From the NCBI RefSeq assembly GCF_006715305.1, contig NZ_VFMY01000001.1:4030001-4094000 (forward strand): DNA of 64,000 nt, given 5' to 3'. The translations under genes were made by a program, and so were the position numbers. The notes beneath the pieces are model-generated. The model was not told the DNA's origin and searched no databases. It saw only the letters and a list, made by a program, of their open reading frames with translations. Below, piece by piece: positions 26,193 through 34,695 of the stretch. Origin of the DNA: Arthrobacter sp. SLBN-100. Its GTDB lineage: Bacteria; Actinomycetota; Actinomycetes; Actinomycetales; Micrococcaceae. Each line of letters begins with the position of its first letter. Position 1 is the first letter of the stretch.

Positions 26193-26627
26193 CTACTTCG
26201 TTACGTGGACTACTACTGCCTTTTCCAATGCCTGTTCTGCCCCGGCGTTGTCGATTCCCGTAACCGTCCAATTGCTGAGCAGCAGGACTGTCTTTCCGGT
26301 GTCAGAGTTGTAGATAACTTTCTTGAAGCCGAGGGCTGTAAGTTCATCGTCGAGTGCTTCCGCATTCATCCCGGCGACGTTGGCTGGGATAACAGCGGTT
26401 GCCGGAATGGCCGCAGCAGGCGCTGGGGCCGCTACAGCGGCGGGTGCTGCGGGTTCAGCTGTAACTGTCGCAGTGGCCGTAACTGTTGCAGTTGCTGTGA
26501 CCGTTGCTGTGGCCGTTTGCGTCACTGTATGGGTGACGGCAGGGGCTGCCTGCGGCGACCCCGCAGCGCAGCTGGAAAGGGTCAAGCACAGGAGCGCGCC
26601 GCTGGCAAAGATTGTAGTGAGTTTCAA
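26193..26627 (-). CDS. Lipoprotein with Thr/Ala/Val repeats and PASTA-like C-terminus
   Basis: 144 residues. The signal ends in lipobox LSSC. A spacer follows with TATATVTA-type repeats (about residues 35-57) and an Ala/Pro-rich stretch. The C-terminal 60 residues (GMNAEALDDELTALGFKKVI ... LLLSNWTVTGID) resemble a PASTA or related small domain: G-----A---L---GF-V followed by a WTV segment. Next upstream on the same strand is the TM2-Ltp surface protein; both are predicted to sit on the outer face of the membrane. Confidence 0.7.
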   Translation of the reverse strand: MKLTTIFASGALLCLTLSSCAAGSPQAAPAVTHTVTQTATATVTATATVTATATVTAEPAAPAAVAAPAPAAAIPATAVIPANVAGMNAEALDDELTALGFKKVIYNSDTGKTVLLLSNWTVTGIDNAGAEQALEKAVVVHVTK

Positions 26628-26802
26628 ACTGATTCCCCCTTGATGGTTTCGAAAAATTGATGCCCCATGCCGGGGGCTTTTGAGCTCGAGACTTAGCCGG
26701 AGATGGAATTCGCAAGTCGGTTATGGGCTCCTGGACAGCGCCCAGGGGTCTAATGGCCTTGAATGCAGCGGTGTGCTTGCTCCGTCAGGTCCGGGCCGAC
26801 CA

Positions 26803-27756
26803 CTAGAGGCCGGTCGTGCTCACGCCATACTCGGCCTGTTCCGGGGTGAAGCCCTCATAGAGCAGTTGCTCGACCAAGCCGGAACGTGAGAAGGAAGTGA
26901 ATTCAAGGTAGCTCTTGGCTTTCTTGGCTGCCTGCTCGTTCCAGTCGACGCTGACGCGGTCCGACGCCCACGTAGCGTCATCTGTTGAAAACTTCTCGAA
27001 CTCCAGTTGATGGATCAGGCTAGTGCGGGAGAAGGCCGTGAAATCGAGGTAACTCGCAGCTTTGCGCAGAGCGTTCTGCTGGCTGATCGTCCCCTTCTTG
27101 GCAGCAGCCTCAGCCTCAGCCTCCGCAGCAGCTTTAGCTGCTGCGGCGTCCGCCTCAGCCTTGGCCTTGGCAGCCGTCTCAGCTTCTGCTTTTGCCTTAG
27201 CCGCCGCATCGGCCTCAGCCTTAGCAGCTGCGTCAGCTTCCGCTTTTGCTTTAGCTGCAGCATCAGCTTCGGCTTTGGCTTTTGCAGAGGCTTCAGCTTC
27301 AGCAGCAACGACGGCCGGATCTTTGGTTGGTGTTGGTGTGGCAGATGCGGTCTGAGCTGCAGTGGCGACCTTGGGAGTGGAGGCAGCGGGAGCAGACGAA
27401 GGGGTAGAGCCCGCCCGGGCCGAGTTGACGACGACGCTCAGGAGAATGACGACGCCGGTGACAATCAGGGCGGTCTTCCTGTGCCTGTCGTAGCCTTCCA
27501 GCGGAAGACCCTGCTTATCCCTCATTTTGTTCGTGAGAATCAGGATGAGGTCAACTAGGGCCCAGATACCGAAGCCACCAAGGGTGACCAGTTTCAGGAT
27601 GCCGGTCCCCACTTTGCCCAGGTAAAAGCGGTCCACGCCGAAGACTCCGACGAGCAGTGAGAGCAGCCAGGCCGTTAGGAACGATTTGTTGCTTATCGGC
27701 GGCTGGCCATAGCCGTAGTTTGGGGGATAGGGGGCGGTGTAGGGTTGCTGGCTCAT
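26803..27756 (-). CDS. TM2-domain protein with tandem Ltp (phage-exclusion-like) repeats
   Basis: 317 residues from ATG 27756 with GGAAGGA. Residues 1-22 are Pro/Tyr/Gly-rich. Residues 23-75 form a TM2 domain (SFLTAWLLSLLVGVFGVDRF, YLGKVGTG, two helices). A third membrane helix follows (TALIVTGVVILLSVVV), then a long AEAEA/KAKAE coiled-coil-like repeat (about 145-215). Two Ltp repeats end the protein: LRKAASYLDFTAFSRTSLIH and AKSYLEFTSFSRSGLVEQL, each ending F-----A. Ltp repeats were defined in phage TP-J34 and Streptococcus lipoproteins that block phage DNA injection. Whether this one does so is unknown. Confidence 0.85.
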   Translation of the reverse strand: MSQQPYTAPYPPNYGYGQPPISNKSFLTAWLLSLLVGVFGVDRFYLGKVGTGILKLVTLGGFGIWALVDLILILTNKMRDKQGLPLEGYDRHRKTALIVTGVVILLSVVVNSARAGSTPSSAPAASTPKVATAAQTASATPTPTKDPAVVAAEAEASAKAKAEADAAAKAKAEADAAAKAEADAAAKAKAEAETAAKAKAEADAAAAKAAAEAEAEAAAKKGTISQQNALRKAASYLDFTAFSRTSLIHQLEFEKFSTDDATWASDRVSVDWNEQAAKKAKSYLEFTSFSRSGLVEQLLYEGFTPEQAEYGVSTTGL

Positions 27757-28126
27757 GAGAGTCCTTCCATAGGACACCTGACCGAGGTGCGATGCCAAGC
27801 GTGCGGGGTGCGGTGATGGACGCGTTTGGAGGAAATCCAGCGTGGAGCGCGGACTTCAGGTTCGGTACACCGACCCAGTCGACAGACACCAGCATCTTCG
27901 CTTTCCCCAATAGCGTGATAGAAGCAATTATGTTCTGGGAAAATGTCAGAAATCCGGTTCCTTGGACAAAACTGCGAGAATCTTGATCGCGCCTCAGAAC
28001 CGCCCGAGGCTCGCCACAAATAGGCAGAACCTAATTGGATGCTTCAACCACCGCGTCCAGTTCAATCGTGGGAAAGCTTCTCGAGGAGATTTCCTTTGAC
28101 CGGGCAAAGGACGAGGCTTAACCGTG
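27757..28126. other. Intergenic region, nothing recognised
   Basis: 370 bp between the TM2-Ltp start and the stop of the next minus-strand gene. It should hold the TM2-Ltp promoter; no gene or repeat is seen. Confidence 0.4.
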
Positions 28127-28693
28127 TTAGTCGTCGTCGAGCGTGGCAGCAAGCAGGCGATCAAAACTGGCGGTTCCATAATCGGGTGGGCTGGCGCTGA
28201 TAATGACCCGAGTCGTCCAGACTCTGTCAGCTACTCGGGATATGGCGGCTACGCGTTCCTGACGCGGCCCGTCCGTCACTACTCGCAGGCTTAGTCCTGA
28301 TATGCCGTTGACCGGTAACGGCATATCATCACCAGACTCCCTCAAGGCGACCAAGTTCTTCACAGATATTCTGGAATCCTCATTGCCGGTGAGCTCAACA
28401 ACGCAATCATTCACATCTGCCAGCAGATCATTTGCAAATTGCTGTTGGGGTGAGAGTTTCGCCGCGGTCCTGGTCATCAATATGAATAAGCCGATGAATG
28501 CAAGAACCAGGAGCGCGATTAAAAGACCGCCGAGGTTCGCAAGTATGACGAAGGCTATGAGGCTAACCCACAAGCGCTTTCCGCCGAAAGCAGCGAAGAC
28601 ATTGACGGGTTTCGGGTTGCCTCGAACGTCCCACTGCCCGGAGGTGAAAGTTCGGATAACCAAGCTCTCCGATGACGGTTGCATGGGGGTCAC
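28127..28693 (-). CDS. Membrane protein of unknown function
   Basis: 188 residues from GTG 28693, which overlaps the previous stop as GTGA; ATG 28684 is the alternative. One long hydrophobic region (LWVSLIAFVILANLGGLLIA, LLVLAFIGLFILM, about 40-72) forms two helices. A cytosolic domain follows (FANDLLADVNDCVVELTGNE ... VADRVWTTRVIISASPPDYG). Last gene of a coupled minus-strand operon (29492 to 28127). Family not recognised. Confidence 0.7.
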   Translation of the reverse strand: MTPMQPSSESLVIRTFTSGQWDVRGNPKPVNVFAAFGGKRLWVSLIAFVILANLGGLLIALLVLAFIGLFILMTRTAAKLSPQQQFANDLLADVNDCVVELTGNEDSRISVKNLVALRESGDDMPLPVNGISGLSLRVVTDGPRQERVAAISRVADRVWTTRVIISASPPDYGTASFDRLLAATLDDD

Positions 28694-29256
28694 TTTCCCT
28701 TCAGCTCAAGGAGCGCTTCGGCCAGGACAATAGCTCTCCTGGCTTCATTGAGATCTTCCCGAAGGCCTGGATCTGATGAGGGCGGAGCCGCGTACTGAGC
28801 TGTTCCAGACAGGTCGGCTGCAACTCTGTTGAGGTTCTCATGATCGCGCGAGAGCATCCGCGACGAATGGAGTTTGAGTTTGTTTCTGTCTAGATCGACA
28901 AGAGATTTATCGATCTCATCGAAGCTACTCGCAACCATAAATTGTTTTTCTCTGATACATTGCGTGCGAAGCTGGAACATCGATTCCATTCGGAGGGCGA
29001 CCTCATGCAGCTCTCGCAAAGAGTCTGCCTTTTTCGGCGGCAGATTCTGTTTGCTGACCAGCTTCTCTACCCTGGTCCGCCGTTCTTCCCAGAGTTTCAG
29101 TCCAAGCTCGTTTTGCTTGAACAGCATGCCCGCAATTTGGAGAGTCCTGCCGAGCGAATCCTGACGAGCGCGGAGGTTCCGCGAGGCGGTGTCCAATTGT
29201 TCGATGAACTGCCTGTAATTGTCGGTCAGCTCTGTCTCTTGCTTGTTACGTTTCAC
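28690..29256 (-). CDS. Predicted coiled-coil protein of unknown function
   Basis: 188 residues from GTG 29256, where a GGAAAGGAC site lies 11 nt upstream and the GTGA overlap with the preceding frame fits translational coupling. The frame stays open to 29472 but that part has no coding sense in this frame. The protein is almost wholly charged helix (NYRQFIEQLDTASRNLRARQ, LWEERRTRVEKLVSKQNLPP, EARRAIVLAEALLELKGK), probably a coiled coil. No cysteines or signal that would suggest export. Confidence 0.65.
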   Translation of the reverse strand: MKRNKQETELTDNYRQFIEQLDTASRNLRARQDSLGRTLQIAGMLFKQNELGLKLWEERRTRVEKLVSKQNLPPKKADSLRELHEVALRMESMFQLRTQCIREKQFMVASSFDEIDKSLVDLDRNKLKLHSSRMLSRDHENLNRVAADLSGTAQYAAPPSSDPGLREDLNEARRAIVLAEALLELKGK

Positions 29257-29492
29257 AATGCGGGATTGTCCTTTCCGTACATCCGGAGTCCGGTGTCCAT
29301 GGTGCGGATAGCCGAGGTTGGATCGGAGCCGGCGGAGGCCTGTCGACGTTCTTTGGAGAGATCTGTGCCACGGGTAAACGCAAGATGCCACTGGCCGGCT
29401 GAGTCTTTGTCCAAACCCTTCACAACAAATGCACCCAGACAGGTGCTCTCCGCAAAGCGGCTGTGGATGCAACTTTCGATTGATGTTAAACG
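29253..29492 (-). CDS. Small upstream gene of the operon, apparently 5'-truncated
   Basis: A third frame reads RFAESTCLGAFVVKGLDKDS, AGQWHLAFTRGTDLSKERRQ and MDTGLRMYGKDNPAL, and ends in a TGA whose GTGA overlaps the start of the next gene. That coupling and the balanced composition argue that it was translated. Upstream there is a TAA at 29493-29495 and no good start; GTG inside AFVVKGLD is the only common start codon. It may be a truncated gene or use an unusual start. Confidence 0.4.
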   Translation of the reverse strand, partial: RLTSIESCIHSRFAESTCLGAFVVKGLDKDSAGQWHLAFTRGTDLSKERRQASAGSDPTSAIRTMDTGLRMYGKDNPAL

Positions 29493-29802
29493 TTATTTCG
29501 AACTAGCATAAATGCCCTTGATCTGTAGAAATGCAAGAGTTTCGCAGGAAAGAGGCAAGATTTACGCTTTCCGCTTTGTTCGCTGGAAGCCCTGTCCTCG
29601 TCCCCAGGGTCGCCAAGCTTGCCCCGGTGGCGGCTTATTGCGCGTCACCGTGTCCTTCCATTGGGGGACACCTCCTGCTTCCGCTGTTGCCACAGTGCCT
29701 CGGTGGCAGGATGATCGAAAGTGTTCGGCTCTTGCCGGCCAGACGGGCCGGAAGCACGACGACGTGTGACAGCGTGATGAGTGAGGCGGCGGTGAGCGGG
29801 CC
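29493..29802. other. Intergenic region upstream of the MFS gene
   Basis: 310 bp separating divergent transcription units. Nothing recognised beyond a likely location for both promoters. Confidence 0.4.
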
Positions 29803-31317
29803 ATGACAGAACGCAGCGGGCAGCAGCGGCGGCTGAAAGTATCCGATGTCAACGTCGTCAACCACCGCACGCTGCGGAAAGCGCTGGGCGGGACCATCGT
29901 CGGCAACACGATGGAGTGGTACGACGTCGGTGTGTTCGGCTACCTCATCACCACCATGGGGCCGGTGTTCCTGCCGGAAGCGGACAAGGCAGTGCAGAAC
30001 CTGTTCCTGCTGGGGACGTTCGCCGCCACGTTCATCGCCCGGCCGTTGGGCGGCATCTTCTTTGGCTGGCTGGGCGACAAAATCGGCCGCCAGAAGGTCC
30101 TGGCGATGACGCTCATGCTCATGGCCGCCGCAACCTTCGTTGTCGGCCTGCTTCCGGGGTACGAGGTCCTGGGCCTCTGGGCGGCGGTGCTGCTGGTGGC
30201 CACCAAGCTGGTGCAGGGGTTTTCCACCGGGGGCGAGTACTCGGGGGCCACCACCTTTGTGTGTGAACATGCGCCGGACCGGCGCCGCGGCTTCTACGTC
30301 AGCTTCCTGGACATGGGCAGCTACCTGGGTTTCGCGGCGGGCGGGGCGGTGGTGTCCGCCCTTCAGCTGACCCTGGGCCAGGAGCAGATGGGGGAGTGGG
30401 GTTGGCGCATCCCGTTCCTGGTGGCGGGTCCGCTGGGCATCGTCGCCGTCTACTTCCGGATGAAGATCGAGGAGTCCTCCGCCTTCAAAGCCACGCTGGA
30501 AGCCGAAGCCGTGGCGGCGAAGCGTCCCGGGACCGGAGAAGAGCTCCGCCCCGTGGGCCCGGTGGGCATTGTGAAGGCCCACTGGCGGCCTCTGGTACTG
30601 GCCATGATCCTGGCGGCGGCTGCAAACACGGTGGCCTACGCCCTCACGTCCTACATGCCCACGTACCTGACCAGCAACAAGGGGTACGACGAGGTCCAGG
30701 GGGCGCTGCTGACCCTCCCGGTCCTGGTGGCCATGGCGCTGTGCATCCCCTTCACCGGGCTTCTCTCGGACCGGATCGGCCGCCGCCGCGTGCTGTGGAT
30801 CGGGGCCTTCAGCACCGTGGTGTTCGCGGTTCCCGCGTTTCTGGCAATAGCGGTGGGCAGCGTTCCGGCAACGCTCCTGGGCCTGGCCCTCATCGCCTTC
30901 CCGGTGGCCTTTTCGGTGCCCAACCTCGCCTCGGCGCTGCCGGCGCTGTTTCCCACCGAGCACCGCTATTCCGCCATGGGCATCGCCTACAACCTGGCGG
31001 TGGCCATTTTCGGCGGAACGGCTCCGTTCATCATCGCGGCCCTGATCGAGCTGACCGGCAATGACATGATGCCTGCGTACTACCTCATGGCCGTGGCGGC
31101 GGTTGCCGCCGTGGCCATCCGGTTCCTGCCGGAATCAGCAGGGCGCCACCTGCCCGGTTCCATGCCCAGCGTGGAGTCGGAGGAAGCCGCCCGGAAGCTG
31201 GTGGAGACGCAGGACACCAACCCGTTGCTGGTCCTGGACTCGCTGCCGTTCGAGAGCAGCTTTGAGATTGCACGGGCGTCACACAAGGGGCGGCCCGGGA
31301 AGCCGACGGTGATGTAA
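29803..31317 (+). CDS. MFS transporter, metabolite:H+ symporter (proline/betaine ProP-like)
   Basis: 504 residues, 12 predicted membrane helices. The N-terminal signature LGGTIVGNTMEWYDVGVFGY and the loop-2/3 motif GWLGDKIGRQKVL are diagnostic of the metabolite:H+ symporter family that includes ProP, citrate and shikimate porters. GFSTGGEYSGATTFVCEHAP and RRGFYVSFLDMG match ProP-type osmoprotectant carriers most closely. The charged C-terminal tail (about 455-504) is shorter than E. coli ProP's coiled coil. It probably imports proline, betaine or a related zwitterion. No regulator or enzyme is adjacent, so the substrate is inferred only. Confidence 0.9.
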   Translation: MTERSGQQRRLKVSDVNVVNHRTLRKALGGTIVGNTMEWYDVGVFGYLITTMGPVFLPEADKAVQNLFLLGTFAATFIARPLGGIFFGWLGDKIGRQKVLAMTLMLMAAATFVVGLLPGYEVLGLWAAVLLVATKLVQGFSTGGEYSGATTFVCEHAPDRRRGFYVSFLDMGSYLGFAAGGAVVSALQLTLGQEQMGEWGWRIPFLVAGPLGIVAVYFRMKIEESSAFKATLEAEAVAAKRPGTGEELRPVGPVGIVKAHWRPLVLAMILAAAANTVAYALTSYMPTYLTSNKGYDEVQGALLTLPVLVAMALCIPFTGLLSDRIGRRRVLWIGAFSTVVFAVPAFLAIAVGSVPATLLGLALIAFPVAFSVPNLASALPALFPTEHRYSAMGIAYNLAVAIFGGTAPFIIAALIELTGNDMMPAYYLMAVAAVAAVAIRFLPESAGRHLPGSMPSVESEEAARKLVETQDTNPLLVLDSLPFESSFEIARASHKGRPGKPTVM

Positions 31318-31873
31318 CGCAGGGAGTACGACGTCGGCACTTGCGTGAGTGCCGCAGGTACCTACGTGCGCGGGAGCCAAGGTAGCGCGGAACTTTCTCC
31401 GCGTAGTCCGTGTACGACTGCGGAAACAGCTCGGAAAGCGTGGCCTCTTCGTCGAGGACAGACCGATGCTCCACCAGCAGCCCGGCCGGCAGCAGCGCGA
31501 GAACCCAGGTTGAACCGGCCAGGGTTCCGGCGCCGAGTTGGATGAGCCACCAGCCCACGTACATCGGATGGCGGGTGATGGCATAGGGTCCGGTGGCCAC
31601 CAGTTCCTCAGGCCGCTCCAACTCGAAGGGGCCCGCTGAGCGCCGTCGACGTTCCGCCAGAGCCCAGACATTCAGGCCGACGCCTGCCAACACCAGTCCG
31701 GCCCCCGCCATCCTGTGAACGGAACGGGGGCCGGGAAGTGGCATGGGGTGGAGCCTGACAAGGACCAGATCGAGGGCCATTCCCACCACGACGGGTGCCG
31801 GCAGCGGAAGATTTTCGTATGCCGCCTTCACGCGTCCCGTCAGGGTGCCCGCGGAACCGAGCTCGGCTGCCAT
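31085..31873 (-). CDS. Isoprenylcysteine carboxyl methyltransferase-like membrane protein
   Basis: 262 codons from ATG 31873. The first about 180 residues carry four hydrophobic helices and the ICMT/phospholipid methyltransferase motif (GPYAITRHPMYVGWWLIQLG, then LDEEATLSELFPQSYTDYAE, KVPRYLG), where the RHP-Y-G and E-------Y--Y residues bind S-adenosylmethionine. After KVPRYLG the frame has no family similarity. It runs 233 bp into the 3' end of the MFS gene on the other strand, so the original stop may have been lost. The functional protein probably ends about 31340-31380. Substrate unknown. Confidence 0.75.
   Translation of the reverse strand: MAAELGSAGTLTGRVKAAYENLPLPAPVVVGMALDLVLVRLHPMPLPGPRSVHRMAGAGLVLAGVGLNVWALAERRRRSAGPFELERPEELVATGPYAITRHPMYVGWWLIQLGAGTLAGSTWVLALLPAGLLVEHRSVLDEEATLSELFPQSYTDYAEKVPRYLGSRARRYLRHSRKCRRRTPCVTSPSASRAAPCVTPVQSQSCSRTAASPGPATGWCPASPPASGRLPPTPRWAWNRAGGALLIPAGTGWPRRQPPPRP
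31335..31354. terminator. Short hairpin between convergent MFS and methyltransferase genes
   Basis: CGGCACT (31335-31341) pairs with AGTGCCG (31348-31354) around 6 nt. It lies 18 bp after the MFS stop and probably ends that transcript. No T tract. Confidence 0.4.
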
Positions 31874-32333
31874 GGTCTCAGGCTAACGCTCATCCCTCGC
31901 TGTCGGTACCGTTGTCCCGCACCACTTGTCTATCCGATGGTTTCGATTGGCGATGAAGTCCAGTGTGGCTTCACGGTACGTCACGTACTCCTTGGTTATG
32001 GCCGGTGTGCCGGGACGCCTGAAGTTGCGGGAATCGGCAATTGACAATTCCCGCGGCGGCGATGAATGGCCACTTTTCCAGAGGGCACCGACAATGTCGT
32101 CAAGCATAGAGAAGTCGATGCTGGGGACGTTTTAGCGACTGGGCAACCGTGACGAGGATCAGATCGAACATGTGGGAGTCCACCGCCGCAGTGATTGCCT
32201 TCACCGGGTGCGTCCGGTCAGCGCTGGGGGAGACGAAGCGTAGCCTGTCCCGGCGGAGAGCCTCCTGCTTCCGGTGGCGCACGAGGTAGGTCACGTGGGG
32301 CTCTGTGCCGATTTTCCAGGGCTAGGGGTTTCG
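31874..32333. other. Gap holding only a frameshifted remnant
   Basis: 460 bp. The only coding signal is the minus-strand pseudogene at 31883-32294, listed separately. Confidence 0.4.
31883..32294 (-). pseudogene. Unknown protein with one frameshift
   Basis: The first frame reads MTYLVRHRKQEALRRDRLRF and ITAAVDSHMFDLILVTVAQS from 32294. Sense then passes to the second frame, SIDFSMLDDIVGALWKSG and PGTPAITKEYVTYREATLDF, up to about 31883. The two frames overlap at 32100-32110, consistent with a single shift. Family not recognised; no signal peptide or membrane segment. Confidence 0.4.
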
Positions 32334-33566
32334 CTAAGGCGACGAGGGAAGGCGGGCGCTCAGGAAGAACCCCCGGTTCTTTGGCCCCCATTCGATGCTC
32401 CCCCCGGCGACTTCCACTCTCTCCTTGAGCCCCAAGAGCCCATAGCCTGAAGTACCGTCAAGACGGTCCTCGGGCCTGCCGCCACCGTCGTCGGAAATGC
32501 TGAGGGTCAGCGTAAGGGGTTCCCACCGTAGATCGATGAGCGCATTGGTTCCTGATCCGGAGTGCTTGGAGATGTTCGTCAGCGACTCCTGCACCACGCG
32601 GTACGCAGCGTGGCCTACGCTGGGGTCAAGCTTTCCAGCCTCCCCGGATGTCTTCACGTCCACCTTCACTCCTGCTGAACGAACAGGCTCGATCAGCCCA
32701 TGAATGTCGCTCAGCGTCGGCAGCGGGCTTTGCTGTCCTTCGTCCGCCGTCCCACCAGGCGGCTTCAGCAGTCCCAGGAGGCGGGCAAGTTCCTGCGTCG
32801 CCTCCGTTCCAACGGATTCGATGACTTCCAGGGCCTGGGCGGCACGTTTGGGATCGGTGTCCATAACCCTGCGGCCGCCGGCGGCGTGCAGCATCATTAC
32901 CGTGACGGCGTGGGAGACGATATCGTGCAGTTCGGCGGCGATGTGCGCGCGTTCCTGCGCGATTGCGGCTTCAGCCCTGCGCCGCTCTTCCTCCAAAGAG
33001 TTGATGCGGAGACGGTTTCGCGCCACAAAACGGCCGAAGGCCCACGCCCCTCCCAGCCACACGGCCCCGGTACCGATGAACCACAAATCCTCATCAAAGG
33101 GCCTGCCGCGTGAAGTGATCAGGACAGGAAAGGCGACTGCGGTAATGAGGGCCGTCAGGGACTGCCGAAGCGACCGATCGGATGCCACTGCGGCCAGCGC
33201 CACCAGGACAGTCGTTATTGGCATGTAAGGGACGCGGTAAACGGCCGAGAAGTCGAAGTAGTTCGGAGTGACGAAGACTACGAAGATCGCCTGATGCAGC
33301 AAGAGCCCGGAGAAAACCATCACCGGGGCGCGGTGCCTCCAAAAGAGTGGGACGAATCCGCTCGCCACGTAAACAAGAGCCGCCACGGCCAAGGCTCCAG
33401 AGAGCGAGCCGGACGTAGCCGGAAAAAAACTGGCGAGCTCGACGGCAAATGCCAGCAGCACGACGGCGAAATCTGCCCTGGTGAAGCCGGGTGACCGGTT
33501 CACCCCCGCCCGACCGGAGTGCGCCACCTTAGACATCGACGATTTTTGGACCACTGTCCACCTCAC
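32334..33566 (-). CDS. NarL-type sensor histidine kinase
   Basis: Up to 410 residues from GTG 33566; GTG 33554 (after GAGGTGG) or ATG 33536 are alternatives. About six membrane helices fill residues 30-190. The HisKA_3 dimerisation box ERAHIAAELHDIVSHAVTVM carries the phospho-histidine, and the HATPase_c domain follows (VVQESLTNISKHS, SISDDGGG, GYGLLGLKERVEVAGG). It senses through its membrane region and phosphorylates the regulator encoded just upstream on the same strand at 33711-34481. The multi-TM sensor without an extracellular domain resembles DesK/LiaS-type kinases that sense the membrane state. Confidence 0.9.
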   Translation of the reverse strand: MRWTVVQKSSMSKVAHSGRAGVNRSPGFTRADFAVVLLAFAVELASFFPATSGSLSGALAVAALVYVASGFVPLFWRHRAPVMVFSGLLLHQAIFVVFVTPNYFDFSAVYRVPYMPITTVLVALAAVASDRSLRQSLTALITAVAFPVLITSRGRPFDEDLWFIGTGAVWLGGAWAFGRFVARNRLRINSLEEERRRAEAAIAQERAHIAAELHDIVSHAVTVMMLHAAGGRRVMDTDPKRAAQALEVIESVGTEATQELARLLGLLKPPGGTADEGQQSPLPTLSDIHGLIEPVRSAGVKVDVKTSGEAGKLDPSVGHAAYRVVQESLTNISKHSGSGTNALIDLRWEPLTLTLSISDDGGGRPEDRLDGTSGYGLLGLKERVEVAGGSIEWGPKNRGFFLSARLPSSP

Positions 33567-33710
33567 AACGGGTTCTTACTGAAGGCTATGCCTCTGTCCT
33601 CAGTGTGCGCCCGGGCAGGACTTTCTTCATCCACCCTCCGTATGAGCGATGGCATACACCCGCGGGTGGACCATTGCGGTAATCGGGAAGGGCGCCTCAG
33701 GTTGGAATGC

Positions 33711-34481
33711 TCACCTGCGCCCGTCCGGTTTGACGAGGCCCAACCGGTACGCCGCCGCCACAGCCTGCGCCCGGTCTGCCACGCCAAGTTTCATCAGGAT
33801 GCGGTGCACGTGCGTTTTCACTGTGGCCTCGCTCAGGAATAGCTTCGCGGCGACCTCAGCGTTATTCATTCCGCGGGCAATCGCCGCGAGCACCTCCCGT
33901 TCACGGCGCGTCAGCTCATCCAACTCCGCCGGGGTGGGAAGAAAAGGCTCCGGTCCGTTGGAAAATTCCTCGAGGAGTTTACGGGTGACGTTCGGGTCAA
34001 GCCAGCCGGCTCCCTCGGCCAGGGCACGGATGGCGGATGCCAGGATGCGTGGCGCCGAGTTCTTGAGGATGAAGCCGGAGGCGCCGGCACGCAGGGCGGC
34101 ATGGACAGCCTCATCTTCATTGAAGGTGGTCAGGATGAGGACGGGTATCGCTTCCCTGCGGCCGCCATTGAACTCTTCGGAGGTGAGGATGCGGGTGGCC
34201 GCGACGCCGTCCATGACCGGCATGCGAATATCCATCACCACGACGTCGGGCTGTAGCCCCGCGACCACTTCAACACCGGCGCGGCCATCACCGGCCTCCC
34301 CGACGACCACCATGTCGGCCTCTGACTCCAGCAGCAGCGCCAGTCCTGCCCTGATCAGGGCTTCGTCATCGACAAGGACCACACGGAGGCGGCCGTCGGC
34401 TTCACCGGCCGACACGGGCGCATCGCCTGCCGCCACGGGCGCACCCGCTTCCTGTGCCATCCATGAGTGGACACTATCCAT
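33711..34481 (-). CDS. NarL/FixJ-family response regulator
   Basis: 256 residues from ATG 34481; ATG 34460 is possible, and the frame open to 34760 is not coding. The receiver domain RLRVVLVDDEALIRAGLALL has the acidic pair, the phospho-acceptor aspartate is in VVVMDIRMPVMDGVAATRI, and FILKNSAP has the conserved lysine. It ends in a LuxR-type HTH (LTRREREVLAAIARGMNNAE, LFLSEATVKTHVHRILMKLG). The regulator precedes the kinase gene by 144 bp, so RR-HK form an operon. Its likely targets include the divergent membrane-protein genes at 34696-36335. Confidence 0.92.
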   Translation of the reverse strand: MDSVHSWMAQEAGAPVAAGDAPVSAGEADGRLRVVLVDDEALIRAGLALLLESEADMVVVGEAGDGRAGVEVVAGLQPDVVVMDIRMPVMDGVAATRILTSEEFNGGRREAIPVLILTTFNEDEAVHAALRAGASGFILKNSAPRILASAIRALAEGAGWLDPNVTRKLLEEFSNGPEPFLPTPAELDELTRREREVLAAIARGMNNAEVAAKLFLSEATVKTHVHRILMKLGVADRAQAVAAAYRLGLVKPDGRR

Positions 34482-34695
34482 CCTCGCGCTGAAAAGCCAC
34501 GGCCAACATGAACCCGTGGATGCGGGCGTTCGGTAGGCCGTGGGATGTAGCTGATGACCGCCCGGCATGCCCTGCCGATGTATATCGGAATGGCTACCGG
34601 GGGTCGATGCGCCGCCCACCTGCCGCAACCGACACTGATCACTATCAACTCCATGAAGAAGCAGGTCATGGAGTTGAAAGACCCAGGAGGCCCCG

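Noticed and set aside
27015..27355. Frames full of Ala/Leu/Lys or Ser repeats opposite and beside the TM2-Ltp gene
   Set aside because: They are alternative readings of the Ala/Glu/Lys-coding repeat DNA of the TM2-Ltp gene.
29635..30963. 442-codon minus-strand frame opposite the MFS gene
   Set aside because: Pure shadow composition; MFS motifs are clear on the plus strand.
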